NCBI GenBank assembly: GCA_963576475.1
Contig: OY754972.1
Location: forward strand, 36,230,978 to 36,294,977
Source of the DNA: Molanna angustata
Taxonomy: Eukaryota > Arthropoda > Insecta > Trichoptera > Molannidae
DNA: 64,000 nucleotides
Direction of reading: 5' to 3'
How positions within the stretch are numbered: the first letter of the stretch is position 1; every line of letters starts with the position of its first letter. The notes below the pieces were generated by a model that saw only the letters and a program-made list of their open reading frames with translations, was not told the origin of the DNA and did not search any database. This document shows, piece after piece, positions 30,340-42,361 of the stretch. The translations under genes and the position numbers were made by a program.

Positions 30340-31350
30340 GCCAAGATTTTATTCGTTTAACGTATGTCAAATGATTTTGTATAATTATTCTTTAAATGAT
30401 TTGTTAAACTATTGAAAGTTCTTGGAGCAACAACATTATACAGATGATTTAGCTGTCGACCAACTCTATCCTGTGTTTTTATTTGGAAAAGATGAAACCT
30501 ATTATGTATGTATTTAAGACATCGTAATAAAAATAAAGTTTTATTAAATTTATAAGTTTGCAATATTGAAAGAGCTGTTATGTAAGATACCTTAGTGATT
30601 TTCGATTTTTTTTAATTAGTGTCGTTTGGAGAATCTCTAGGGGCTTTGTGTAGCAACTCAATTCTCCTCCACAAGCAATTATATCATATGATAGAAAAGA
30701 TTGTGTTAAGCTATGGTATGTTATTTTGATAATATCAGTTTTAACAATACCTTCCATCCTCTTAAAAATATACACCAGATATCTCATTTTATTAGAAACG
30801 TAATCGATATGCGTATCTTACCTTAAATGGGAATCAATAATGATCCCTAAGTATTTTGTTGAATTGATTGTTTTCACTTTCGCACATGTTTTGCCATCAC
30901 AATCGAAACTATGAAATCACAAGGCGAGAGAGTCGCAGTAGTTAGGCGATGTGCTTTGAGTACTTTAAAATGGAATATAAAATGTTTTTTTCACAATTAA
31001 AAATCACTTTAATTTCATTAAGCTAAGATTTAACGTATATCAAACACTTGATTCCGTATTTAAAAGTTTGTCCGCTCACGGACCGAGGTTAAATCAGTAG
31101 CTATCATCAGAAAATCGCATATCGATATCTTACCAGCAAATGAATGTAACTCCCACCGGAAATAAAAGCATTGCAACAGTCATTTATGTATACAAAAAAC
31201 AAAATTGGCCCAAGAACTGTTCCTTGCGGAACGGCATAGTTGGCTCCAAGATGAGAGCTATAACAATTGTTAACATTGGTATTTTGTAACCTTTCACTTG
31301 GACAACTCTGCATGAGAGAATAATAATTGATTTTTAGATAGTGCATGGTG
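30340..31350 (-). pseudogene. Degenerate CR1/Jockey-like LINE reverse transcriptase
   Basis: Minus strand: YAVPQGTVLGPILFFVYIND (about 31195-31255) is the RT block before the active site. A frame change follows, after which FSDD (31103-31114) stands in for FADD. Further down come RYLVYIFKRMEGIVKTDII and LSYDIIACGGE (30660-30785) and a C-terminal LNHLYNVVAPRTFNSLTNHL (30365-30450). At least three frame breaks are needed, so this is an old copy. The 5' half is missing. Confidence 0.75.
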
Positions 31351-31351
31351 T

Positions 31352-32210
31352 TTATCCAGGGATCTCATTGATTGATTTTGAATATTTTATTCAAAAACTT
31401 TAGTAATTTGCGAAATGAGGGCAATATTCATTTAATCGACTTTGTATTATAAACAAAGATTCAAATTATCGATTCTATGATTTCATAAGTGAATTGATTT
31501 CTTCTCGTCAATTCACTGCTCGTTCTTGTTTAACTGCTTGAAATACCTGTCAAGTTACTATTTACACCTGTCAAACTATTGTTCATACCTTTAAAGTTTA
31601 CTGTTTATTCATGTCAAGCTAGTGTTAATACCCACTTTTCTGTCAAGAAAAAACAGCATTTTTTTCGAAAACTTACAAATCCACGTAATTATAAGAGTTC
31701 TTTTTCACTTTGCATGATTATTTGAAATATATTAAATTTGAGTTTAATACTCAAATGAAAAAAATCGTTTTATCGCGAGGAAAAAATAAACATAAATATT
31801 TTATGGTTTTGAAATTTTTACGTGAAATTTCCAAATCTCGATATGGTTTGAAATTACTCGCGAGTTTTCCTACCTAATATATTCTGTCGTACAATGCGGC
31901 ATTATCCACTTGCATATGTAAATCTATCTGGAGAATATTTCGACAGGAAAAACATATTATTATTATTATTATATAGTAGGTTTCCAGAGAAAAAATCGTA
32001 ACCGAGGCTAAATCAGAAGCAGATGTGGGCAACCAAAAAAAATAGTTTTTTCATTATGGCCAAGACAAATGCTTTTTACAATTCGTCGTATTGTAAAACA
32101 AAACCCAATAATGCTATACGGTGAATTCGGGAAATTATCTCACGATGAATAACTAGAATAGGGTGGCAGATTGTCACGAGCATATTTTTCACACATTTGA
32201 GTAGAATGAC
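31352..32210. other. Unassigned AT-rich stretch with a loose tandem motif
   Basis: Near 31540-31620 a weak repeat of ACCTGTCAA(G/A)...TATT occurs about four times at about 26 bp. Nothing else recognised. Confidence 0.35.
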
Positions 32211-32514
32211 TATAGGGCCGGTATTAAAGTCTCAGTTTAAGAGCTAAACTCAAGTTTTACAAAAATATAGCGTATTTCAGTGTCCGTTTAGGCCTAATCT
32301 TCCCTCAAATACGTCACTAAAACGACAAATATTTTACTCAACGTTTCTGGCGGATTAAATACTTAACGGTGAGTCAATTGTCATTTGCTAGGCAACGCGT
32401 GTAGTTTCAGTATTCTATCACTTAGAGGCGTTAGTTGTATCGACGGTGGCGCCACACAACAAAATAAACTGACAGACATATTGAAACGAACATGGGCATT
32501 TAAAAGCATTATTA

Positions 32515-33793
32515 GATCCTTACATATGAAATTGGTGTTTTGCCGTACTGTCAACTTTGATCTCAAATATCTTCTCTTTGGTTACGAATTCCAAATTCAA
32601 ATTTATACAGCTATTTACTCGTGTATTTGTGATTCGAAAATTATAATTCATTTGTTTTTTCCTCAATTGTTATTTTCTTTGTGTCACTCAGTTTACAAAA
32701 TGGAAAACTTGAAATATCGCGTTATTTACGAGTACGAGTTTCACCGTGGCACCAGTGCTGTAGAAAAGGCTCGAAGGATTAATGATGTGTATGGCGACGG
32801 TACCGCAAAAGAAAACACAGTGCGTTTTTGGTTCCAACGTTTTCGTTCTGGAAATTTCGACCTGCAGAACAAGCCCCGTGGACGGCCGGAGACCAAAGTT
32901 GATAATGAAGAATTGAAAGCTATTGTGGAAGCGGATCCATCGCAAACCACGTCCGAGTTAGTTGCAGACTGCGGTGCTAATGATAAAACTGTTTTAATCC
33001 ACTTGAAGCAAATTGGGAAGGTGAAAAAGCTTGAAAGGTGGGTGCCTCACGAATTGAGTGAAGCAAACCAACTAACGCGCGTTGACTGCTGCGTTGCATT
33101 ACTCAACCGGCACAATAATGAAGGGATTTTAAATCGAATCATTACCTGTGATGAAAAGTGGATCCTGTATGATAATCGGAAGCGCTCATCGCAATGGCTG
33201 AACCCTGCCGAACCAGCCAAACCGTGCCCCAAGCGAAAATTGACTCCAAAAAAGTTACTTGTGAGCGTTTGGTGGACTAGTGCTGGTGTCGTTCACTACA
33301 GTTTTCTTAAATCTGGCCAGACAATTACGGCAGATGTCTATTGTCAGCAACTGCAAACCATGATGGAAAAGCTAGCTGATAAACAACCGAGGCTGGTTAA
33401 TCGCTCTAGGCCACTGCTGCTTCATGATAAAGCTAGACCACACACTGCACAACAGACGGCTACCAAATTAGAGGAGCTATAATTGGAATGTCTAAGACAT
33501 CCACCGTACTCTCTGGACCTTGCCCCAACAGATTACCATTTTTTTCGAAATTTGGATAACTTCTTGCAAGGGAAAAAATTCAACTCCGATGGGGCAGTCC
33601 AAACCGCCTTCAAAGATTTTATTGATTACCGTCCGAATGGTTTCTTTAGTAAAGGGATCGATGAACTACCTATGAGATGGCAAAAGTGCATAGATAGCAA
33701 TGGTACATACTTTGATTAAATAAATATATTATATTAAAAAAAATCGACTTTATGTTCCTCCCATACAAAACGCCAATTTCATATGTAAGGACC
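32515..33793 (+). mobile_element. mariner transposon, 1,279 bp, with both TIRs
   Basis: The left TIR GATCCTTACATATGAAATTG and the reverse complement of the right TIR GGTCCTTACATATGAAATTG agree at 19 of 20, and similarity runs about 30 bp. TA duplications are at 32513-32514 and 33794-33795. The length is typical of mariner. It encloses one transposase frame with a single premature stop. It lies within the MITE 32215-34060. Confidence 0.92.
32700..33719 (+). pseudogene. mariner transposase, one nonsense codon
   Basis: The ATG at 32700 opens a 339-codon frame that is full length for mariner. N-terminal helix-turn-helix region (residues 1-110), linker motif WVPHEL (about 114-119), catalytic D151 (TCDEKW), D243 (LLLHDKARPH) and third D at 278 (LAPTD), giving the mariner D,D34D spacing. 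The C-terminus has HFFRNLDNFLQGKKF and RWQKC. The enzyme would excise and reinsert the element at TA sites in the nucleus. The only disabling change I see is TAA at 33480-33482 (codon 261), between the second and third catalytic Asp. The open frame upstream of 32700 is host MITE/TIR sequence and not part of the protein. Confidence 0.92.
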
Positions 33794-34064
33794 TAATATT
33801 TTGGTGAAAAAAATTAAATTGTTGGATAGTAAAACAATAGTATTTCAAGCCGTAGCGTCCCGTTTTGTAGTTCGTATTATTTGAGGTTTCTTAAAATTTG
33901 ACAGATAATAACCACAGAAAAAGTAAAATATGTCTAAAATTGAAGATTTAGTAACTGACATGTCATATTGTTCTGTAATACGGAAATTAATTCAATCTCC
34001 CCTTAACATTAATCTTGAGTTTAACAAACTCGAGTTGAGGGCCGACTGTAATACCGGGCCTATA

Positions 34065-35669
34065 TTACAGAGTTTTAATAATATTTTCTATGTCGTGGAT
34101 ATAAAAGTGACCACGGTGTAGCGACTGGGTAGTTTCACATTTCATGAATTTAGAATCCATATAAGATAATAAATAAATTCGTTGCATGTTTTGTAGATGC
34201 CGTCAGACTTCTCGAGTCTTTTCGCCGTGGAGTGGAGCGTATAACACTTTGCACTTATACCGATCAAGGAAAAAGGCCCAAATTTGCGATCTGCGCACCC
34301 AAGTGACGGACTCAAGTTATTTTTCGATCATCCGTCATTATGATTATTTTTAGTTTTTTTTCTATGATTATTGTAATCATTTCCACGTCATTTTATCGTA
34401 TTTGAGCAGTAGTTAGAAATCGTATCGTTTTTGTGAGTGACTGAAACAATCATTCTTATTAACATATTTTTTCTAATAGGTACGTGAAATTAGCTTATTT
34501 TAGTCACCAAAGCGAAGCTAATGGATACGTAGCAAGTGTTATGATATTGTACAAGAGCAAGGCAGACGTCATGTATTAGCTCGACGGAGCCCCTCCGTCA
34601 GCGGGACTTGATCCAAGTTTGATTGGCGACTCAGTACCTATCAGTGGTATGAAATATGTTAGATCATTGTGTTGTCCAATGAGCAGTAATCCAGAGTTGA
34701 TCAGAAGACTTCATTGTGAAACGTCCTTGTATATTTAGACGTAAGAATACCACCAAAAAGAAATTCGAAAGGACAACAACATCACAGGAGACTAATTCAG
34801 CGGCATGATGAGGTTTCAGGATCTTTAAATCAAATGTAAACTGTTGTCAATCGTAATAGACTATAGTCGTTCGAAATTTGCTGGTTGCTCACCTCTGATC
34901 TTGAGCTTAACGTAAAATCCAAGGAGTAGGTATTATGCATTGCACGAGGTAAGAAATCCTTCTATATATTTTATCCTTTCTCCTTAATCTCGCCTTTCAT
35001 ACCTCATCTTGACTCAAGACATCTTTCTTTTTCTATGACAATAAATGGTATTTCTGAATGAAAGGATCTTTAGGCAAATAATAATAATAATAATAAGATG
35101 TAGCCAAAGAATCGGGATAAATCAATATTCTTTTAATAGAATCTTAATATTCTCATTGAAATACAAAACTATGAGTTAATTTTCTTTATTAATTTGAAAT
35201 ATATATTTTTTGTACATATATTTAATTTAACTAGATAAAGATGATATTTTATATTGGTATAGTTTCCGATAAATAACTTGAGAATTTTTGTCGTGGAGGG
35301 GAACCGTTTGCGCATATATCAACCAAGCACAAAAACACAAATTTTCGCTCTACGTACTCGACGTGATGTACCTACTCAAGATGTTTGCCGCTAACTATAC
35401 ATAGGTACATTATATTATTTTACTGTAAAATTTACATTTAAATTGACAAGAGATCTGTTCTGCGCAAGTGCGTCCACTTGAAAATATTCCGTTGGTAATA
35501 GAAATATGAAAAATATTTTTTTCTGAATCTATGCTGATATATAAACAAATAATAAAACATTAAAAATATAAATAAAAAAAATATTGACGAGCAAATAATG
35601 CACTATATAATGTAGTCATTTTACTTCTATTAAATACATATTTACACAAATATGCATTTCGCATTTTAT
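34065..35669. other. Unassigned AT-rich stretch
   Basis: About 1.6 kb without recognisable gene, element end or repeat relation; a short (AAT)n lies at 35079-35096. Confidence 0.4.
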
Positions 35670-35679
35670 ATACCAGATC

Positions 35680-36224
35680 GCCATGGCAAAGGGAGCACTG
35701 GGAAAGCTCACAAGAGTATGGAAGGACAGGACCATTACGAAAAACACGAAGGCTAGACTCATCAGGGCTCTGATATTCCCGATATTCCTGTATGGTGTGG
35801 AAACGTGGACACTTAGGGAGTCAGAGCAAAAGAGGATCGATGCTTTCAAAATGTGGTGCTGGAGGCGTATGCTACGCATCCCATGGACGGCCAGATGAAC
35901 CAATGTGTCAATTCTAGACGAGCTAAGGATCGAGGATCGTCTATCGACGATATGTTACAGACGTATCCTTCAATTCTTTGGACACATTGCCAGAAGGGAA
36001 CCAGACTGCCTCGAGAAGCTTGTTGTGATGGGCAGCGTGGAGGGACGGAGATCTCGTGGTCGCTCACCGACCAGATGGAGCGATTTGGTTAAGTCCACAA
36101 TGGGGTCTTCGGTGACTGGTGCTCTGCGTTCGGCCCAAAACAGATTGGCATGGAGGCGGGCCATACGTGTGGCGACAGACTACAGCCGCTATCCTCAGTC
36201 ACGAGGAAAAGGACGAATGAATGA
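35680..36224 (+). pseudogene. 5'-truncated RTE-like LINE with 10-bp target duplication
   Basis: Flanked by ATACCAGATC at 35670-35679 and 36225-36234. It reads LGKLTRVWKDRTITKNTKAR, GVETWTLRESEQKRIDAF, WCWRRMLRIPWTAR, stop (TGA at 35896), then DELRIEDRLSTICYRRILQF, GHIARREPDCLEKLVV and a C-terminal AWRRAIRVA. This is the C-terminal domain that follows reverse transcriptase in RTE-like elements. The 3' end is a short GAATGAATGA tail. A related tail is at 56960-57345. Confidence 0.85.
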
Positions 36225-36264
36225 ATACCAGATCATATTCATTTCTAAGTTGACAATTCATGAA

Positions 36265-36505
36265 AGCACATAAGTTTTATGATAATATCAATGTGAAGTC
36301 GATCGGACCTTTTAGTTTGGGCTGTAGATAGGACACAAAAATGATACTCCGTACATACAAAAATATCACGACGAAACTCAAAGTATATACTCTCTTCGTG
36401 ATACCTGTCCCGTTGAGAAATTGATGTGAAAATACGTTTAATAATTGTGAAATCATGACTCTCCACTATTCCAAAGAAGTAGAGAGTAAAAAATAAGTTT
36501 GCCAA
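36265..36505 (+). repeat. REP-B fragment
   Basis: GTGAAGTCGATCGGACC, AGTTTGGGCTGTAGATAGG, GAGAAATTGATGTG and ATGACTCTCCACTATTCCA in REP-B order. Confidence 0.7.
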
Positions 36506-36740
36506 ACTTTTCTCAGTTTAGAGCTATACAGAATGCATAATTTCAGGAGTCAAAGTTTAACCACATTCAGAAGGTGCAGAACTTTGCCATGAACCACTAA
36601 AGCGCGAAGCTTTCATGTAATATTGTATAGTGCATCATGTAAAGATCTGAGAAAGCTTTGTAGTGTTGTGAAGTTTATACATTCAAAAGATTAACATACG
36701 AGTTCACTAACACCAAACATGTTTAATAAATGCACAAATT

Positions 36741-36893
36741 CATTGAGGGGTATATACATCTTCCTACATTCCCTAAATTAATCAGAAATGTTTGTGCTAT
36801 TGGTGAACGAAATCGGTCGAGGCAGGATTCGAATGCTGTCACTGGATTACTAGCCTAGCGCGCTAAACGCTCTGTCGTCGACCCATTTATGTT
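36741..36893 (-). mobile_element. SINE-1, inverted copy
   Basis: The minus strand gives the tRNA-like head (boxes near 36875 and 36832, AGCGCGCTAGGCTAGTAATC) followed by the SINE-1 body and GTAGGAAGATGTATATA. The poly-A is short or lost. A second piece of the body lies at 36940-36985 (-). Confidence 0.75.
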
Positions 36894-36989
36894 TAAATAT
36901 TATTATTCGATCATTAATTTTAACAATAATTAAATAGTTAAATATGTACATACACATCTTCGTACATTCTCTATATCACGCATAAATGT

Positions 36990-37450
36990 AAACGTATACA
37001 ACACACATCGACATAACTTTCTACCACCTTGGACACGTACTATGTACTTACGGACAAAGACATTACAGATATCTTGCTCCAAAAATATTTAGTATTATTA
37101 ATAACGATACACTACCCTCCTCCACGCACAACAATTTAAAGCATTTGGTAACGCTTTGCCTTATAAATAAGGGCAGACAGGGATCGGAAACAGCACTAAC
37201 ACACATTTTAAATTAAATTTGCACACATATATATTGAACATTTAAATTATCTTACAAATCCAATAAAAATACATTTTCTTAGTTATGTAATCTTAATAAT
37301 ACACCTTCAATATTTAACCTTTGACTAAATGCTTTAAGAGTACTACCTCAGAACAGGCATTCAGCCTAGTGAGACAGTAAAATTTCAATATTTTTACCAT
37401 GTAGGTATACCTTTATGAAATGTATTGTACTGATATATGTAAATAAAAAA
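36990..37450. other. Unassigned AT-rich stretch
   Basis: No feature recognised. Confidence 0.3.
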
Positions 37451-37454
37451 ATGC

Positions 37455-37510
37455 TAGTGCTATAGGTAAACGAAGTCGGTCGAGGCAGTTTGGGGTTCGA
37501 ACTCACCATC
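37455..37510 (-). mobile_element. SINE-1 fragment
   Basis: GTAAACGAAGTCGGTCGAGG followed by GGGGTTCGAACTCACC, the head/body junction of SINE-1 on the minus strand. Confidence 0.5.
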
Positions 37511-37814
37511 ATAAGTTTATTATTTTTCACCAGAGCAAACATTATATAAAAACTCTATTATTTCCAAAAAACAACGACTTATTTATGTGTAAAAACGTAA
37601 AGAAAAAACTTTATCCTGTATTAAGGGAAATATTTCACTTCAAACCATTGACTGTCGTAATAATCTATGGTTAGACGCAGTTGTTGTAAGCAACAAACAA
37701 ATGTTAATTAAATATGAAAAATGTTTAAATATTATAAATAATATAATAAATGGTACATAAAAAAAATAATATACAGTATCTGGTTTAAAATGTTAATTTA
37801 CAAATAGTTACATA

Positions 37815-38303
37815 CATGTATCGCATGACATCCATTATCGACGGCGATAGTATAATGTATAGTTGAAGAATACGTACCAAACAATCAACCCTTAAAACTA
37901 AAATATTAAATATTTAAGATATTTTGTTTTCTATACAAACATGTATGTCAGGATAGGAGAGTGTGGAGGTCAGTCCTTTTTACTTACTCCGAGTATGATA
38001 ACAGCTTTATGGTATGTATGAATGTATGTAAAGTATCAAACTATTGAGAGTCCCCGTAGGTATTTTGTAGTGTATACTGCCATACAAATTGTATAAAATA
38101 ATGTCGTAACTTAATTATTTTTTTTTCCAAAAATTGTTGAAAAAAGATTGAGTGTAATTACTACTGTAATGTCAATTTTTTTATAAAAAAATTTACTAAT
38201 TTATTGGTGTGTTTCGGATTATTTCGATATGTTAAAAATTTATGGAAATAAAGGCAATTACACATAATATATTTGAAAAAAAAAATCTTGATAAGTAAAA
38301 TTT
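37815..38303 (-). mobile_element. HEL-A fragment, old
   Basis: The HEL-A 3' half in inverted orientation: CCATTATCGACGGCGATAGT, GGAGGTCAGTCCTTTT, GCCATACAAATTGTATAAA and GGTGTGTTTCGGATTATTTC. Many substitutions; the CTAG end is lost. Confidence 0.7.
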
Positions 38304-38304
38304 A

Positions 38305-38380
38305 CTGTGAGATGATTAATATCGAAAGTCTCCAGAATGTGTGGCTACTTGATATAGTACCTGTTAGTTGCCCGAGAGAT
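38305..38380 (+). mobile_element. SINE-2 tail fragment
   Basis: GTGAGATGATTAATATCG and AGTCTCCAGAATGT, then GTTAGTTGCCCGAGAG match 59122-59220. Confidence 0.65.
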
Positions 38381-38389
38381 TATATAAAA

Positions 38390-39379
38390 CTAGTTGCATG
38401 TAACACATGAGATCCAACTGTCGATAGCGATAGTATGTATAGTTGAAGAATAAGAATCAAACTATTTATTTATTTATCACACCATTTACGTAATCGTCAT
38501 TAAAAATAGATAATTGATGCCCAACTAGCTATACCTGTTCTAGTGCTAGCAGTGTACATATTATTATATTTCACAGGAGATATATTTGCATTTTCATAAA
38601 GTATCTAAACAATATAAACTTAACTATTGTACATAGATTAAAAAATGGATTTGGAGTCATCATGATATGCATAAATTATACTATAAACCCATAAATCCAA
38701 ATTATTGAAAATTTTAACACATGTTGGTATTTATGTCAAGATAGGACAGTATGGAGGTCAGTCCTCTATTCCTACCCGGAATATGAAAACAGCATGATGG
38801 TTCTGTATGTATGTTTGGAGATTAAGTATCAAACTATTAAGTCTTCTTACATATTGTGTATAGGCGACTGCCATACAAATTGTATGAAGCGTTGTCGTCA
38901 CTAAATTCAATTTTCATAAAAATTGTTAAAAAAAAATTGAGATGTACTTCTGCAACATTGATATTTTTTATAGAAAATGAAATTATCTTGTTGGGGTGTT
39001 TCGGTTTTTTTCGATATTTAAAAAACAAATGGAAATATAGGCAGTAAAACTCATTAATTTATCATAAAAAAATATTTTTCTTAATAAAAAATGTTTGATG
39101 AAAATCCTGGAATTTCTTTGAAAAAAATCAATTTGATATTTTGTATTTTTCTATGTTCGTACCAATTTTCAGCGTTCTAGCTTTTATGGTTTCTGACATA
39201 TATGGAAAAACAAAGTAAAAATACAAAAGTTGATAACCCCTGACTGAAACAAAAATTCTCAATTCTGAGTATAAAATTTTTGTAAATCTATAAGTTTTTA
39301 TATATTCTGAAATTTTGGGCTCTCTAAATTGAGCGGATCAAAAGGGGGAGGGGGACGGGCACACAGACACACACACACA

Positions 39380-39430
<51 letters not shown>

Positions 39431-39629
39431 CTCACATAAAATGTTCTACTCCGAATTCTGAGTAAATCCATGTATTGGGAACATACATGCTGCGAAGCCT
39501 CTAAGTTGGTGTTTTTAGCATGCAAAAAGTCCACTACGCCATCCAAAATGTTCCTTCGTACACGCATCTTGGCTCAATACTGTCGATTCATTCAGAGAAA
39601 TGAATTCTCATGAACGAATCGACAGTTGG
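38390..39629 (-). mobile_element. HEL-A complete copy with an internal insertion
   Basis: Minus-strand element from CCAACTGTCGATTCG (39629, preceded by T) to CTAG at 38390-38393 followed by T, with hairpin and inverted start intact. It is longer than usual because about 225 bp starting TTTATTTATTTATCACACC (38465-38690) interrupts the 3' part. That insert looks like a LINE 3' tail but I cannot assign it. Confidence 0.75.
39360..39426. repeat. (CA)n microsatellite inside HEL-A
   Basis: About 32 CA units with GA and TA interruptions. Confidence 0.95.
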
Positions 39630-39635
39630 AAAAAT

Positions 39636-39991
39636 AAAATTTAAATTAAAATTTATCTAGACAGCCTCTGATTGAAACAGAAATTTCGAATTCTAATTTA
39701 AATTTTTTTAGGTCTTAAACTTTCTATATTTTCTGATAGTTTGGGCACTATGCATTCAGCGTATCAAAAGTTATAATAAAACACACACATCTGCACACCC
39801 AGGTATACTAAACGTCCTACTCCGAATTCTGAGATAATCCGCATAACATATTATGTATATGCTTTGAACTTTTTGACTGCAAAGTTAAAAACCATGATAA
39901 CTAAAGACTACCAAATCTCGCCGATCTTGGCTTGAAACTTTGACGATGTGTCAAGAGAAATAAATGCTCTTGAACAAATCGACAGTTCGAC
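39636..39991 (-). mobile_element. HEL-A fragment, old
   Basis: Second, more diverged HEL-A 5' part directly behind the 38390 copy: CATTCAGCGTATCAAAAGTT, a remnant ACACACACATCTGC tract, TACTCCGAATTCTGAG and a start AAATCGACAGTTCG. Confidence 0.7.
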
Positions 39992-40815
39992 AAAAATCAA
40001 ATAAATTGTACTAATTTTATTCTTATGATCAAATAGATAAAGTTTAATTTGTATAAAGATTGTAATCGACATAATTGAAATGAGTGATTTCACTTATCTG
40101 GTGACGAAAACACATAAAATCTTGATTCTTGAGAAAGCTTCTAAAGAAAATTTAGGAACAGAATAATTTTTTTAGAGATGTTTATCCTGAAAAGCTGTAA
40201 ATGTTAACAGCCGGCCGTGAATATGGTCTCTACTAGGGCATTAAACGGCTTCTCAGAGAGTCTTTTTGTGACCACTTAAGGCCATTACCCAGGAACTATT
40301 ACGTCTTAATAGCGAACTAGCTGGTTTTTATCATACTAGAATGCTTAATTTATATTATATTTATTAAAAAGATAACACGTTAATTATATTTTTTAAATAG
40401 TTTTTTATACCGGCGCGGCGTTGCCCGAGAAGGTCAATGTGAAGCAATAAGCTAACTCATCACGAAAATGTTTTTGTTTGTTATGAAAATAACTTCAGAA
40501 AGAGTAAAAAATATCCAATATAATAATTGAAAATCAACATACATAAGGAAGTTTTTTAAAAATCAGTCCGCCCCGTCCCTTCAGTCTCTCCTGTCCCTCC
40601 TTCCGTCCCTTCTTCACAGTCTTATCTGTCCCTTCAGTCCCAAATGATGGACTTTGTGAAGTGGTTTAAAATTAGATTGAGTATAAGCACTGTAAAGGGT
40701 GTGGTGTTGGCCACAAAATTCAAGCTAGATTAGACCATGGGAACTGGTTTAAATGTAATTGAATATAAGTGTTCAAAAGAGTTTGGTGTTGGCCACAACT
40801 CACTCTTCAATGTCG
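39992..40815. other. Unassigned, with a two-unit duplication
   Basis: Two related units of about 85 bp (40650-40730, 40740-40810), each with GTGTTGGCCACAA, echo the inverted start of REP-B. ACCGGCGCGGCGTTGCCCG at 40409 is a GC-rich oddity. Nothing coding. Confidence 0.4.
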
Positions 40816-40819
40816 CCTA

Positions 40820-40950
40820 TGTACATACCATCACGCCACGTCCCTGTTATTGGTGGAAGCAGACAGAACCGAGCACCATACACTTTTCTTTGCATACATG
40901 CTTTTCAGTTATTTAACGACCGCAGTATGTATACTTTCATTCTGTTAACA
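40820..40950 (-). pseudogene. RTE-like LINE 3' end scrap
   Basis: CATACCATCACGCCACGTCC and GGAAGCAGACAGAACCGAGC match the 19715-19765 end of the RTE-like family on the minus strand. Confidence 0.55.
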
Positions 40951-41379
40951 ATATCGTTCATCAAGAAACACTTAGCTCTTATATCTAAATTCTAATTAAA
41001 AAATGCATTTTTCAAATTGTATCTTGATTAATATCATTTGGAATTTAAATACTTGCAGTAAACTTGGATAAAAGACATTATATCTAATTGGCTGACCCAT
41101 TTCCTAGTTTTTAATGGTCCTTGGTCCTTCCTACACACACTTTATCCTTCCGGGACTTACGAATCACACTGTTGGGGACGATTTTGATAATCCGAGAAAA
41201 ATACGTGACGGTCAGACAGCCGTGGGAGCAACTGACTAAGTCCATAAATCAAATTTAATGAACCGAATTGGTCCCGAGGACTACACGACAGAGACCCTGT
41301 GCTGTTTTGTCCACACTGATTGAAAACTAAAACATTGAATTAATTCAATTTGAGTTTAACACAGCAAAACTTGGTTTGT

Positions 41380-41590
41380 GTCTTGTATGAAAAAGGTTTT
41401 CATCGTAGGTATATTTCTTTTTATCGATTAAATCGATGTCACATAACTCCGCTACTAGAAGAACAATTACACTGGTTGAAGTTCTCAGAGCGAGTCGACA
41501 ACAAAATTTGTTTGACGATGTTTAATGTTTTGAATTACCTGGAACAACAATACATTCAAGAGGTATGTCAGAGAAAATAGCTCTCTGGGA
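41380..41590 (+). pseudogene. LINE C-terminal relic (CR1/L2-like)
   Basis: Reads NRCHITPLLEEQLHWLKFSE then RVDNKICLTMFNVLNYLEQQ, the conserved stretch after reverse transcriptase in CR1/L2/Jockey-type proteins, ending at a TAG near 41578. Nothing recognisable is left upstream. Confidence 0.65.
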
Positions 41591-41910
41591 GGCATCTCAC
41601 ACTCAGATCTTTTGGATCACAGTGCAACAACTGAGCTAATAAGGTGACTTACTATGATCGATGATTTGGTGCGAGTGGTCCTATATAGTAGATTGCTTCC
41701 AGATGTCTGCAGTACACTTTCATGAGCACCTTCTCAAAAGGATTGAAAAGAGATTTGTTTCTTAGAGCAACACAAGACCGAAATATAGGCGCACTTGGAA
41801 TGATTTTTTTGCAACATAAGAAATAATATACACTTTATAAACATCAAAGATTAATAATATATTTAAAAAAAAAAAGATACTTAAGAACTAGATGCGGAAT
41901 ATAAACTGCT
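41590..41910. other. Unassigned stretch
   Basis: Possibly more of the same LINE tail but too decayed to read. Confidence 0.3.
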
Positions 41911-41913
41911 TCA

Positions 41914-42360
41914 CTAGGTTAAAAACCAGTTCTGAAGCAGCTTATTATTATTATTTTTTTTTACATGTCTACGTAGGGGACACCAGCTATTAGGATTTGG
42001 GTCCATTGTACTCTTCCGAAGAAGCGCACTACGTAGCGTTGGGAGGGGTTTGCAATCTAGAAAAGAGTTTATTAATTCGGATTTTAAAAAGACCCGGGTT
42101 GTACGAAGGTGGAAACACAGAATTCGGAAGATCGTTCCACAGTCGGGCTGCTGTATTAATAAAGGAGTTCGAGAAGCGACTTGTTCGTATATGTTGAAGG
42201 TCCACTGTGAATGGGTGCTGCGATTGAGTAAAGCGAGTGACTCTGTTGCGAGTGGGTGGAGGAGGGACCAAAGATGCAAGTTCTTCTGAGCAATTCCCGT
42301 GGTAGTATCTATAGAATAAACTTAAAATACCGACTTTGCGTCTGTCTGTCATTATTATAA
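41914..42360 (-). pseudogene. 5'-truncated LINE C-terminus
   Basis: Minus strand from 42352: RRKVGILSLFYRYYHGNCSE, ELASLVPPPPTRNRVTRFTQ, then RTSRFSNSFINTAARLWNDL and FKIRINKLF before a stop at 42029. This is the standard C-terminal segment of a non-LTR protein that is common in Lepidoptera. A 3' UTR of about 110 bp with an AATAATAATAA tract follows. No frame break within the 107 codons, so a fairly recent truncated insert. Confidence 0.75.
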
Positions 42361-42361
42361 T

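Larger units (their letters stand above)
32215..34060. mobile_element. MITE (about 565 bp without insert) hosting a mariner
   Basis: The left end GGGCCGGTATTA and the reverse complement of the right end GGCCCGGTATTA match at 11 of 12, and looser pairing continues about 40 bp (CAAGTTTTA-type / AAACTCAAG blocks). TATA flanks both sides (32211-32214, 34061-34064). No transposase is present outside the inserted mariner. The terminal GGGCC style recalls PIF/Harbinger MITEs, but the TATA flank leaves the superfamily open. The 63-codon frame at 33930 has no recognisable product. Confidence 0.7.

Noticed and set aside
32385..32699. N-terminal extension of the mariner frame by 105 codons
   Set aside because: The extension crosses the left TIR and host MITE sequence; the mariner protein starts at the ATG at 32700.
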